The notes under the pieces were generated by a model. The model did not search any database and had not been told where the DNA came from. It saw only the letters and a list, made by a program, of their open reading frames with translations. The position numbers were made by a program, and so were the translations under genes. This document shows positions 22,337-34,615 of a stretch of DNA of 64,000 bases, in pieces. The DNA comes from Adineta steineri (lineage: Eukaryota > Rotifera > Eurotatoria > Adinetida > Adinetidae), in contig CAJNOI010000229.1 in the NCBI GenBank assembly GCA_905250115.1, positions 1 through 64,000 on the forward strand, written 5' to 3'. Each line of letters starts with the position of its first letter. Positions within the stretch are counted from its first letter, which is position 1.

Positions 22337-25300
22337 TTAGTTCTTACCCGTTGTAAGCCTTCCATTTGTCTCTTCCAGCATTGCGTACCAATATGGCTGT
22401 TCTGACATCTTCAGGTACATCAAACTGTGATTCTCATATAAGCATTTCAGGTGTTGAACATCGTCGATGTTCACTTGAGTATGATATAATTCGAGATGTC
22501 TCAAGGTGTGATGTTCGCGAGAAGCTTGAATAAATGCCTGTGTGAGTTTATGTGCCATAACAGATTCAGATATTCGGAGGCGTGAAATAAATTGATCATT
22601 TTTCAATGAGTCTATCAGACTAGCTTCTTTTCGATCCGATTGTTGAATATTTTTTACATGCAGACTGAGATGCTTGATTGATTTATGTTCTTTCACAGTA
22701 TTCAAAAGATTAACAATGAAAGTTTCGTCTTTGAACCCAGTCTGATCCATAATGTCGATTTCGACAAGTGTTTGATTGGTTTTCAACATTTTACAGAAAC
22801 GAGATAAAGTTGATGGTACCTGCAACGAATTGTTGAATTTTAATTGATATAATGTTTTCATTTTAGAATTAAACAGAGCATCTATGACATCAATATTGTT
22901 GGAATGTTCCATAATCAATCCTGTCACCATTCCTTTCGTTTCAAAGCACTTCTGGAGTTCACGTTCGTGGCCCATAAAGTCAGAAGCAGAAAAATCGAAC
23001 ATTCGACGTATCTTATTTTGTAGCAAGAGTTGAGTAAGCATTGACATATGTCCATCTTGGTAGCTGTCACAGAAGCGAACTTGGAAGGATTGATTATTGA
23101 ACTCTGCAGTCATGCATTTGCAGACATACTTCGTCTTTCCAAACAGATTGCAAACACAAACTGCAAACATGTTAAGACATTGAATCGAGGAGCGATTGAC
23201 GACAACATCAAGCAACCTGACAAGATCATCTTCTTTCAGTGTACATCCTTTAAATGTCAGTTTCAGAACGTTGAAACCTTTGGTGAGCGCTTTACATAAT
23301 ATTTGGACACTCTTGCTACTCAAATCCTTTGGACATAGCACTGCTTCTCTAGCTTTTGAATCGAATTTACCTCCCATGGCTTCCAGCTGATTGATATACT
23401 TGAACATCGCGTTATGAAAGCTGATATCATCATAGTGCTCTAGGCACACCCAACGTATATGTCCATCAACGGTGACTGTTCGGTACAGGTTTCCTAAACT
23501 ATGTTTATTATTGGCAACGTCCAGATACGTTTCAACTTCACGCAGATCTGATTCGTGAAGTGGCACGCCACGTGACTTATCTTGCCCGAATATTATAGAC
23601 TTTGAGTGTGCCCACTGATAGTCGACTCGGTCGAGTAATTTCTCAACCAAGTTTAACTGCTGTTCCATCTCTTTTTGCTTATTAGGTGTCGACACGATCT
23701 TATCTACACCGCTAATAACAGCTTTTGACACGCTATCCAGTTGTGGAATAGCAAAACTTCCAAGTTTGAATAAGACCTGAGCAATTTTCAATGTTGTCCG
23801 TAAATACGGTGCATACTTGACGATGAACTCTCTCGTCTTTTTAATCGAATAGCCGTTATGTGGAGCTACATGCATTAGATGAGGCTCATCTGAACATTCA
23901 CACAGAAAATAGAGTTTGTAATGAAGATGATACCACTCTTGCACCGTGCTGAGTATTGTCAGATCGCTGTGCTTTGCCGGAAGAATGAAAAAGTAGCGAG
24001 GTGTAGTGAACTCATCCAATTCATACATTTGTGTCATGACTTCCTTTATTTGATTTATAATCGTTAATGTGGTCAGAATGAGATCGGCTTTTGCACCGAT
24101 ACGATCAAGGGGAGCATACACGACATCATTCGATTGCTCTATAACAAAAATGATAAATATGAAACTCTGGTGTTATAAGTAGCGTTTTTCATGTTTGCAG
24201 AAAAACAAATTGAAAAAATACAACATTTTACAAAGTTCGCTATATGATCAGAATATCTCCTTCATCAGAAACTTCACCAAACTATATTCATCATAACATA
24301 TTTTGATAATGTGTTCTCTCACCAAATATTTAGATAAATAAACGAAGAAACTAAATATTAATGTTATTGTAAAAAATATATAACGGTTTAATAATAGGAA
24401 AAGATAAAATATAAATAGAGTTGATGTTAGTCAATATTGAATGTATCGATTTGATTTCAATTCTAAGAAATTTTCTGTCATCTAAAATAACTAACTGATA
24501 AACGGAAAACAAAATTCTGCTTAAAGGAATATTTATTTCTCTCAACCAGTTTCACCTTTTTTTAGTTTTTAAAGATTTTTTTCGGCAATAAAAAACTCAT
24601 TTTTATGTAAATTGCTCATTCGAAAATCAGAGATTTTCTTTCAATAAACTTACCGATGGAATTGTTTGTTTTATTAACACTAGCATTGGTAGCTAATAGA
24701 TTTTCCTCTTTGAATGTAAGTAGTTTTTGACGCCATTTCATACTCATATCATAAGCACCTCTCTGTGATGCGAGTTTACCAAGATCTTCATATAAACTGA
24801 TATGTAATGGATCATCCGATGGAAGCTGTTTCAACAAACGAATAAAATATTTTTCAGCTAAATCAAATTTACCCATTTCCCATAATACATTTCCTAATGT
24901 TCGAAGATTTATTTCTTCATTTTCAATTTGTTGTTTCATATACATAAGAACTTGTTTTAAATCATGTTCATTATCATTACATAAAGTCATTTTAATGATC
25001 CATATTTGGTCACCATTACGTTTAATATTATTAAGACGAAAAATGGAACCAATCATAAATAGAACTTCTGATTCATTTGGAAAATCACTATGTTTACTAA
25101 TATCAGCGAAAGGTTTTGTAGTGACTATCTTGGGATCAGCATCGATTTCAAATAATACTCGTTCTGAATCAATCTTTGTAGTTATATCCCCCAAATAGAA
25201 AAGAGCTGTTGTACGTTGTTTACTAGTAGAAAACATTGAATTTATAGAAATGTACTGGCCAATATTATTTTTAAGACCATCTAACTCATCGATCGACATT

Positions 25301-26180
25301 AGCTGACATCGATAAACGCCTACAAACTTCTTAGATTGATATTTTTGTAGTTGTCGATAAATATCATAAATAAATGATCGAAATAAAAATATCATATGAA
25401 TATTTTGTGTTCGTAAAGCTGCATTAAGAGTTTTATAAAAGAATGATTCTCTTGTATACCACCATAATACTTTATCAAGTGAATAATCTTGTTGAAATGT
25501 ATGAAGATTGTTTAGTTCGATACAATTTCCTTTATATTCATTTTCACAAAGATTAATAAGTTCATTTTTGTCTATTTCAGTTGATTTTAATCGTAAAAGA
25601 CAATCAATAAGAATTTGAGAAAAAACAAATTGCCCATTAACTCCTGTTGTTGATTTACCTGGATCAACATTTGTTGTGAAAATATTGATTGATAAGGGTT
25701 CTTCTACCTTTTTCTGAATTTTATGATCTGTTGTAATTTGAGAGATAAGTTCATCAAGATCAACAACAACAGATTTTATCTATAGAAAAAACAATAAAAT
25801 GAAATAACAATCTTTTAGAAGAGTTTTACTTTTGAAAAATTGTAAGCCCATTGTTCATTACTCTTCTTATCCATACAATAAACATAAATTGATATAACTT
25901 GTCGAAGTTGATGAATGTAGGGTACTATTTCTCGTCCTAATCGACCACTAACAATGATTACTAATCGACCGTTTTCTGATCTCTGTTCAATATATTGTTG
26001 ACATTGTTTTATATCTTGAAATTTCTTTATATGATTAATAATAGAACGTAATTTTACTTCTGTATCTCGAGCATCTTTAACGTCTACATTTGCATTGAGC
26101 CAAATAAGAGAGAATATTTCCAGAGACTTATCATCGGTGTTTGTGTAAAAATCATCATTTGGTAGAACAGCAGTGGCCAT
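22337..26180 (-). CDS. ADP-ribosyltransferase (R-S-E type) with TPRs, probably spliced to an LRR-like module
   Basis: Coding exons are 25830-26180, 24654-25779 and 22337-24138, giving 1092 aa if joined. Exon 1 is a conserved N-terminal domain (VIIVSGRLGREIVP, ISIYVYCMDKK). Exon 2 holds the ART fold: arginine in VYRCQLMS, the serine motif in SINSMFSTS, and the catalytic ExE in NESEVLFMIG, as in arginine-specific mono-ADP-ribosyltransferases. TPR-like repeats (LGNVLWEMGKFDLAEKYF) follow. Exon 2 can end at GTAAGT (24653); reading on gives a stop 11 codons later. The donor is in phase with an acceptor at 24139, which opens the 600-codon exon 3. Exon 3 carries a conserved block (PRYFFILP...YKLYFLCEC...KYAPYL) and a C-terminal region with LRR-like periodicity. 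Exon 3 has no ATG near its 5' end, supporting the join, but two genes remain possible. Confidence 0.75.
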
Positions 26181-26216
26181 CTTAACTAAGAAGACTAAAT
26201 AGTGTAGAGTTCTCAA

Positions 26217-27766
26217 ATGTAATGTGTTTAGTCTATATATAATTATGGAATCAATTCTGTGTTTTTTACAGTCAAAAAAAAGAAGGTGGCATTTTCTTTA
26301 CTATTATTTCATTTATTTACGATATTTTCATATCAGTTTTTTTCAAACTTTGATGTAAATGAAAACAAAACAAGAATAATATGCTATTATTGATTAAGGG
26401 TGTGTGCGGGTGTTGTATCTCCCTAGTACTCAATTATGATCATGTTATGTTAACTTACCTTACAAAGTGAGGCAAAGTTCAATAAGATGTTTAGAAGAAC
26501 CTGATCAAGACAATGAAAAATGACTGAGTTAGATGAAAATAAATTCTTTGTATGCACATTGTTTACCTCTGTTCTTTGTATTCATCTGTCCTTGCAAGAG
26601 GTAACTCTTGTTTCTCTTGTGTCTGTTCTTATCAACACAGATAAACGAGTTTGTCATAAGCAAAAGAAAACGGCTATGCACCAGAATAAAATTTATTTGC
26701 GAAAGTGAGTCTATTTTGATAAAAGCAAATTAGTTATAGAATAATTCAAAAACTATACATAAAGGATCTATAAAGGTCTTGATCACTTATTTGTGTTTGC
26801 ATCCTCAGCATCATAAGGCTGGATAGGCCCTGATAGATCCTAGTAGACTCAGGTAGAACCTTTTGAAAATATCGATAAAAGTCAGAGAAACTCAATTATT
26901 TTGGGGTTCATTGTTTTTTGAATTCCCTTGTAATTCATCTGCGTCATCCAGTAGACTAGTGAGTGCCCTCTCGGTAAATCCAGAAGAACAAATAATTTTA
27001 GAGAAAAATTCAATTAGATAATCAAACAAACGATTCTGTAAATGACTGAATGTTTCTTCTTTGAATAAAAAGATTTAGTATTCATCGCATAATTAATAGA
27101 GAAACATCTGCGATTATGAACAGAAGTGAAAATCAAATACGAAAAGACATAAACTTCATCTTAACTAGGGTATGGGTGTAGGTACTACTTGAGATTGGCA
27201 CCCTCGCTCACACCCATATCCACCCACACCCACACCCACAGCCCACACCCTCACCCACACCCATATCTACCCGCACCCACACCCACCCTCAAGATTTTAG
27301 AATTTCGAAGAGATAGTATAATTCAAGAGAATTATTGTTGAAAAATATAATCAAATTGCAACTCCTTATTTAAAAAATGAACAGTTTTCTTTCAGTCAGA
27401 TAAGATTAAGTCTCAGTATTGTAACCTAGTCGTGATTAGATGGATTGTACGATTATAATCACCTGAATAAATTAATGCAACTTTTCTTCTTGCATCAACA
27501 ATATATTCAAGAAAACCTATTCTCTAGTGATTTCACACCATCTAATTTTTTATTACTTTGCAGCCTGTGAAAATTTATCAAGTTCATATGCAGAAACATC
27601 TTTACAAAAATGAGTGAAGTCATCATGAAACATTGAACAGAAAACAGGAATATATAAATCTGATCTCGACATGACATATATAGATAAATGACTTTCATAA
27701 ACTATTGTAACCTATAAACTTACGCTGATATAGCTTTGTTAAGACGAGAAAGATTGATCTAAGCTC
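26217..27766. other. Intergenic, no gene recognised
   Basis: It holds one half-element (agggtgtgtgcgggtgttg at 26397) and a long, C-rich compound hairpin element at 27165-27297, with at least four tandem CACCCACACCCACA runs and the family end CACCCTCAAG. Open frames here are short and featureless. Confidence 0.5.
27165..27298. repeat. Expanded GTGGG/CACCC hairpin element
   Basis: A short G-rich arm (agggtatgggtgtaggt) is followed by about 90 bases of C-rich repeats (cccacacccacacccac) and the terminal ccaccctcaag. It appears to be the same element with an expanded right arm. Confidence 0.75.
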
Positions 27767-28837
27767 TTGATGATCATGTATTTCTTTCTTCAGCTCAAAT
27801 TCAGACCAGTTGTTTCATTGGTCAAAAATGTCAATTCTACAAAAAAAAGTATTGGCATCATTCTCGATGATATTTTACGTGATGAAATTCGACCATATAT
27901 GACATTGACTGATCAAACAATATTGGTGAAAATCATTGCTGCTTCAACGATGATTATGTTTGTTGGAGGTTTGATCAATAGTATGTTATCTCTACTAACA
28001 TTTCAAAGTAAAGACCTACGACAAGTTGGATGTGGAATCTATCTCTTAGCATCATCCATTACTTCTTTTCTTACAATCAGCATGTTTACAGTAAAGTTTT
28101 GGTTTGTTGTTCTCACTCAAATGGATCTATCGATTCCTGTTTCTGTTGTTCGAGGAGGTTGTGTATCGATCGAAACTCTTCTCAAGCTTTGTCTATATTT
28201 GGATGCTTGGCTCAATGCTTGTGTGGCCGTTGAAAGAGCAATTCTCGTTTTCAAAGGAGTTAACTTCGATAAACAGAAAAGTCAACGGATTGCTCGATTA
28301 ATAATTCTCATTTTACCATTCTGTATCATGGTTTCAATCATTCATGAACCTATACACCGAGAATTACGTGTGATAAAGACAGAGACGGACAAAGTAGATA
28401 TCGACAAATGGTGTTTAACTCATTATTCTTCTTCTGCTCAACAATACAATACAATCATCCTATTTTTTCATCTTGTTGGTCCATGTATTGTCAATCTTTG
28501 TTCTGCTTTATTCATCATATTCGGATCAGCCCGACAAAGATCAACAGCTCAGACAAGACAAACTCTAAGAGAACATATTTATAATCAACTTAATGAACAC
28601 AAACAATTATTAATCAGTCCAATCATTCTTCTGATTCTATCCTTACCTCGTCTGATTATGTCAATGTTATCAGAATGTGTCAATCCATCGAACCATCGAT
28701 TGTTATTTATTATTGGTTATTTCATTTCATTTACTCCATCGATGCTTATCTTTATTGTCTTTGTCCTTCCTTCAGCATTGTACAGAAAAACATTTCAAGA
28801 ATCATCCAAACGATGGCGACGACTCATTCATCAATAA
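27767..28837 (+). CDS. Seven-transmembrane receptor, rhodopsin-like
   Basis: The 356-residue frame contains seven hydrophobic helices. TM1 is IIAASTMIMFVGGLINSMLS, followed by a CGIYLLASSITSFLTIS TM2 and an ECL1 cysteine in RGGCVSIETLLKLCLYLDAW. TM3 ends NACVAVERAILV, in the place of the DRY motif. TM6 is ISPIILLILSLPRLIMSML and TM7 FTPSMLIFIVFVLPS. A strong acceptor (TTTCTTTCTTCAG) ends at 27782, just after the ATG, so upstream exons encoding more of the extracellular N-terminus may exist and the ATG may not be used. The class and ligand are not identifiable, though such receptors are commonly amplified in bdelloids (general knowledge). Confidence 0.75.
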   Translation: MMIMYFFLQLKFRPVVSLVKNVNSTKKSIGIILDDILRDEIRPYMTLTDQTILVKIIAASTMIMFVGGLINSMLSLLTFQSKDLRQVGCGIYLLASSITSFLTISMFTVKFWFVVLTQMDLSIPVSVVRGGCVSIETLLKLCLYLDAWLNACVAVERAILVFKGVNFDKQKSQRIARLIILILPFCIMVSIIHEPIHRELRVIKTETDKVDIDKWCLTHYSSSAQQYNTIILFFHLVGPCIVNLCSALFIIFGSARQRSTAQTRQTLREHIYNQLNEHKQLLISPIILLILSLPRLIMSMLSECVNPSNHRLLFIIGYFISFTPSMLIFIVFVLPSALYRKTFQESSKRWRRLIHQ

Positions 28838-29438
28838 TCAAAATTTCTTCATTATTTCAGAACTTTTCTAATTTATTGATATAGTATTCGCTTCAACTTA
28901 ATAGAATATTTTCCGCCTTTTGCATAAACTATCGGATAATGAAAGATAAATTTGATAAATTTAAGGTGATATTATTTCTAACCAGTTGAAAAATGAAGAA
29001 CGCTTGGCGTGAAGGCGAAATCTCACAAGCATTGAAAGTGTCGTTTCTGAAAATAGTTCTCATATCAATTTCGTAGCTTGTTATTTAATAAAATTTTATG
29101 TCAATGTAGTTTTCATTCCTAAAAATAGTATTTATAAACTGAATAGTTTTCAAAAATGATCATTTTTAGAGAAAATCAAACGGTGTATCTTTCCAGAATA
29201 ATGATGTGTTTCTAGAATAGAAGTTAATAAAGATAAATATCAAATACGAATAATACCATGTTTTATGTCACATTCATATGACCATAAATTATATTAGCTC
29301 TCTCTCAGTCGTAGCAAAGGGTATGAATATGAGTGTGAATATCGATAATGAATAAGAAGAATACAGATACCCACATCCTTTTTGAATATACTTAATAAAT
29401 ATATATTAATAACTAAATGAAAACTATAAATCAAAGAA
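28838..29438. other. Intergenic, no gene recognised
   Basis: AT-rich spacer between the GPCR and the 3' end of the TRPM-like gene. It contains one weak hairpin-family remnant at 29320-29381 (agggtatgaatatgagtgtg ... acccacatcctt). Confidence 0.45.
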
Positions 29439-32400
29439 TTAATTAGAATTTTCTGTTGGTTGAGTTGATGTTAATGCGGGTGGTGCTTTCTTTCGATCAT
29501 TCATTTTTACTCGTGCCATTGCATCCATCATCCATTGTAATGATTCAGTTACCTTATTATATATAACAAAATCTTTCTGAATGATAGAAAAAAATACAAA
29601 TTAGTATATCTACCTTTTGTGCATGATCTTGCATTTGTTTATCGATCTAAATAATATTTTAACGATTTTTAACAATAATTATTTCTAAATTCGTTTTTTT
29701 CTCTCTTAGAGTTTCAAAACATAACTTGAAAAGTAAATTTTCTGTGTGATCAATGTGAATGTTATCATGATAGAAATTCTCACAAGTTTGTTTGCTTACT
29801 TCATTCATCTTTCGTTGTTGATCAACAATTGCTTTCATCATCTCAGATCTATAGAGAAAAATAGATGTTATAAAAACCTTTTACAAAATGTTAATCATAC
29901 TCATTCGTGCTAGTTGTATTATGCGAATGGTCATCGTCAGATAATAGATGAACATTCTTTGTAGCTTTTTCTACTTTTGATCGTGCACAATTGTGAGTCG
30001 CAGCATTTTCAAATGCATCCCAACGTTCGCTTGTTAAAGTGTTAGGTTCTGCGATCATTTCTAAATTTTTATTTGTTATATTCATTGAATGAGATAAATC
30101 GAGTTATCAATCTTACTGAAATTACGTAATAATGTTATTGATTCTGATGTATGATTACTATCTTCAGTTCTTTTACAGGTTATTTTTGAATAAATATAAC
30201 GAATAAGTAATATAGCATGCGAAATTATAATTAATGGTGGATAAGCGCATGGTGGTTGTTTAAAATATTCACGAATAAATGAATAACATTGACAACGCCA
30301 ATAAAATTCTGTATTTTCTTTCACTTTATCAATTGTATCACTAAATTTTCTAATTAATTGTCTTTTACAATATAAAAAATGAATACTTACGTAAAAACAG
30401 CAATTAATAAATTCAATATAAGAACATTAATAAACAACATATGAAATGTTAATAAAACATGTGTAGCAGTTGCTTCAGCAACACGTGATTGTGTACCATT
30501 ACTGATTATTTCTAAATAAATATAAAATCAAATCAGATATTATATAGTTTTAAACTAGAAGAGTCTTTACTATCGAGTAAATCTTTGTCAGAGACATCTC
30601 CATATATAAACCAGTATGGTTCATAGAAGATTGTTCGAAATATATCACTACTAGTAAATGGAATTTGTTTGTAAAGAATTAATGCACGAGATACAACACC
30701 ATATGCAGCTATTGCAATAAAAATCATATAGAAAAAAGCAGCTAGATCACGAAGCTATACATTAATTCATTTATATATCGAATATCTTATTTAATATCAA
30801 TATACAAACCATATTTTTAAGCATGAATAATTTGGGTCCTACAGATCTTAAAGCTACGACGAATTTCAATGAGCCAAGAAACCATAATTCAAGATCAAAT
30901 GCCCATATAATTCTAAAATAATACTATTTTTATCGTATATATTATTCATATGAATAAACAAATAACCTTTCAGCAGCAAAAACATTATCTTTATAACCGG
31001 TATATCGAAATATTAGACCAAGATAAAATAAAAAATATGATGCAATATGAAATATATTTGTTAAAAGTGTTAATACAGTTGATTTGGTTGAACCCCATTG
31101 TTCAACCATTCGATATTTGTATTCATGAATAAGCTTTATTAAAGAGTAAAATAAACGTTTTTATCAATTAAAACTTTACCTTTCGAATGTCTTCACAAAA
31201 CATAGTTGATACTGTAATAATAACATAGATTTCAGTCCAATGTGGAATTCGAAATGTTTCTGGACCATCAAGATGATAAAGCATCATATAACTAAATACA
31301 AGTAAAAACCAAATATAACTTATCTAAATACATAAAATAATTAATATATTTGATTTAATAGAAATTTATTTACAAAATGATAATACATTCTAATGAATGG
31401 GCTTCCATGAAAATAGCAAAAGTGGGTCCAATATTTTTTAAATGCACTTTTAGCTGGTTCTTTATCGGCATAATAATTGATACCTTCTGTTGATAATCTA
31501 AGTGAGAAGTTTGATTAATTTGACAAAAAAAAAAATGAATATCTATTTACGATGTATCTTGCATATTCTAAAGATCAAATAAAATAGAATTATTTATATA
31601 AAAAAAACCTTCGTTTACGTACGGTTTCTTTTTCTCGATACCAAATTGTCCATGGTGCTAAAAGTCCAAAAGTTATTATGGATAGAAATTGTAATGGCCT
31701 TGTTGATGTCTGACTATTTCTCATAGACAGTTTATTATACCATACTTGAGTTAGTGTTTGATCAAAACAAGCTGTTCCAACTAGTTGAATATTTTCGCTT
31801 GAAATAGCGATCTAAAATTATGTTTGAATATCGATATTAAAAATGTTTTTTTAATAGATAACCTGCATGCATGTAATATTACCAAAGAGTGGTACTTGTC
31901 GTAGAAGTAATTCACATGCTGATCGTTCATTATATTTGTAACAGTCATTGATAAAATCAGCTGCATATTCTCCAAAGTCATCTCCTTGTATTTGAAATTT
32001 TTCCTTGAGATCAACAGTTGACGACAATTTCGAGTATTGTTTAAATATAGCTGAAGCTATTAAAGAAGCACATATACGAGATTGTTGATGAATGAGAAAT
32101 ATTTTCGCCATTTCAGGCATATCCATGAATACCGACCATAAAAATAAATCACGTAATAGTTTATTCTTTTCAAGTAAATATTCCGCATTGTTATTTTCAC
32201 CTGAAACATTCGTATCTTTATTGTCACCTGAACCTTCCGTATCATTTTCTTGATCCTGAGATTGAGTATCTCTACCATTTTGTGGAGAAACTTGATTATC
32301 ATCCAAAGCACGATGCTTTCTTGCACTACTGCAACAACTACATACATGATTTGTCAGGTCAATACAAATACGTTTCGTACATGTATTATCTTCTTTTGAA

Positions 32401-34615
32401 TAAATTGCATCAATAAATGAACCAATAAATTTATTTAACTTTATATCAAGTGTTTCTATTGTTTTCCCGATTGATTGACCAAATAATTCTTTTATATAGC
32501 CACGATTGCTCTTTATTAAAAAGAAGAAATTTTATTGTAAGTATTAGCTTAGTCTTATAATTATACCGTATCTATTCCCTTATAGGTATCTTGATATAAT
32601 TGTAATAGTTCTGCATAGCGTTGTTGTTCAACACTTTGAGTACCAATGCGTTTCAATGGATCAAAAGCAGTAGCAAGAAAATGTTCAGCATGTGGAGTAC
32701 GAAGGAGTTTAAGTTGATCAAAACCAACAGTAGGAAAATGTTCAGCACCTGGAGTACGAAGGAGTTTAAGTGGATCAAAACCAGCAGCAAGAAAATATTC
32801 AACAAAAACTGGATGATTTTTTATCAATGACTCTCGAAATAACTTTTTGTAACATGTCATATATTTCTATTGTAAAAATGAAACAGTAAATTCTATACTA
32901 TTAATAAATCTCACTTTACCTCTTTAATTTCGTTATTATTGCTGGTAGTATGTTGTCGTTTTTTTAATATTGATAAAGCACCATCAAAATAGTTCCATTG
33001 AGATGCCAGATTTAATAATATGTCTTCATCCTCTGTATCTTTTTGTTCACCATTATTGATTTCATTTTGTTTATTTTTCACTTTGAAAGAAATATGAAGT
33101 AATTAAAGTATTATTTGATCACAATACATACTAGTAAAAATAGCTTTAAATATTGTTTCTGCTACACTTTTATCACGGTCCATACGGAAAACATTTAGTA
33201 AATGACGATTCTTTTTATCTAATATCTCTTGTATTCCTTTCGTTATTTGACCAATTTCACCTTTATCGAGACTAGGAAAGAATTCAGTCAGAGCTTTTCC
33301 CACAATTTCATCTGATGGAATACTAAAAGTAAAAATATAAATAAATATTTCTAACATCTAACGAATAGATGAACTATTTAATCAACTCACAATTGTTGAT
33401 CATTCTTTGCATCAGCTGTTTGATTGATTAACGAAGCAAATACATCTGCTAAACGGCCACTATCCTACATATAAAATAGTGTAATTTTCATCTTTCAATA
33501 AAATATACATACTTCAATAAATACAATCGGCCGTTTTTTTTGTATATCATTTTGAAGAACTTCAATAGTATTCCTACCACCTTCAACAATAATTGTTACA
33601 CCATAACCTTTGAATATTATTCATTCAAAACAATCATACTATTTCAATAATACATACATTTATCTTTATCATTTTTATCTTCCATTGCATGTTCAACTAA
33701 AGCACTTCGTTGTTCATCACTTAGATAACTACCTAGTTTACCATCGTCAAACAGAATACAATGTGTATGGTTTCGTTCGATGGTTTCGTCAGTATCGTCG
33801 TCATCATCAGGAATTCGTCGAGAAAATAGCTTTAGTCCATAGCACTCCTATCAAAAAAAAAACTATTTATGTATTTAACAAATAATGTCATCTTATTGAT
33901 ACTTTAGGTGTCTCTTTCAATTCAAAACGTGTACTTCCATTAATTGTTCCCCATTTTGTTAGTCCAATACAAACAATTTTATTTGGATTAGCTTTCAATA
34001 AACGATAATGAGATATTCCTTCACCAATTAATTTTGATACACCATTATTAATACCGGTGGTTAGAATCCAAGCATCTTAAAATAACAAAAAAATTGTATT
34101 TTACAAATATATATATATAATTTACTAGACGTTGCTGCAGCATCAATTATACCGCGTATAATTTCTTTTTCCAGTTTTTCAGTCATAGTGAAATATTTAG
34201 CCCCACCATAAATACTTAAAATGAGACCTGGTTTTGTACCTCCACAATCGTTAACAAGCAACTCATAGATACGCTCCATATGTGTTTGATGATCAATTCG
34301 GATATATTTACAACCAATAGATCCAGTGGATTTTAATGTTCCGTATGTGGTCACAGGAACAATAGTAGAATGTATGGGCTTAAATTGCTGTGGAGAATTT
34401 GGTACCTTAGCATTTTCTTTGTTTGCACTTAGTGATATGTTGTTGGGATCATCAAAACTATGGCGTCGAACTAAGCGACCACAACAACATTTATTGTTTG
34501 CATCATCTCGAGGAGTCTGTACTTGTCGATTATAAATTCTGCAAGTACGAGAGTCGATTTTCTTATTTGCAATAGCATCGAAAATCAAATCTTCCCATGA
34601 TTTTTTTGATTCCAT
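29439..34615 (-). CDS. TRPM-type cation channel, multi-exon
   Basis: The gene starts at the ATG at 34615 and ends at the stop at 29439-29441, across roughly 18 exons with about 50-bp introns. The N-terminal TRPM homology (SLOG/LSDAT) region reads GLILSIYGGAKYFTMTEKL, then in the next exon DAWILTTGINNGVSKLIGEG, KIVCIGLTKWGTING and VTIIVEGGRNTIEVL. Ankyrin-like helical repeats follow (33.4-31.8 kb), then six membrane segments (about 31.8-30.5 kb). The pore region, ending IFRTIFYEPYWFIYG at 30597-30660, matches the TRPM pore pattern. The C-terminus (30.1-29.44 kb) is hydrophilic and helical, consistent with a coiled coil. No Nudix or kinase domain is present. It is expected to be a plasma-membrane Ca2+/Na+ channel gated by temperature, ligands or metabolites. 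Internal exon borders are not listed individually because several are uncertain. Confidence 0.88.
32638..32800 (-). repeat. 57-bp coding tandem repeat inside the TRPM-like gene
   Basis: Two near-identical 57-bp units (32677-32733 and 32734-32790), plus a diverged flanking copy, encode a 19-residue repeat (GFDPLKLLRTPGAEHF) in the helical-repeat region before the channel domain. The length is a multiple of three, so the frame is kept. Confidence 0.85.

Noticed and set aside
27165-27298. CRISPR-like or minisatellite array
   Set aside because: Repeats are irregular C-rich hexamers without unique spacers, and the flanks match the hairpin-element family.
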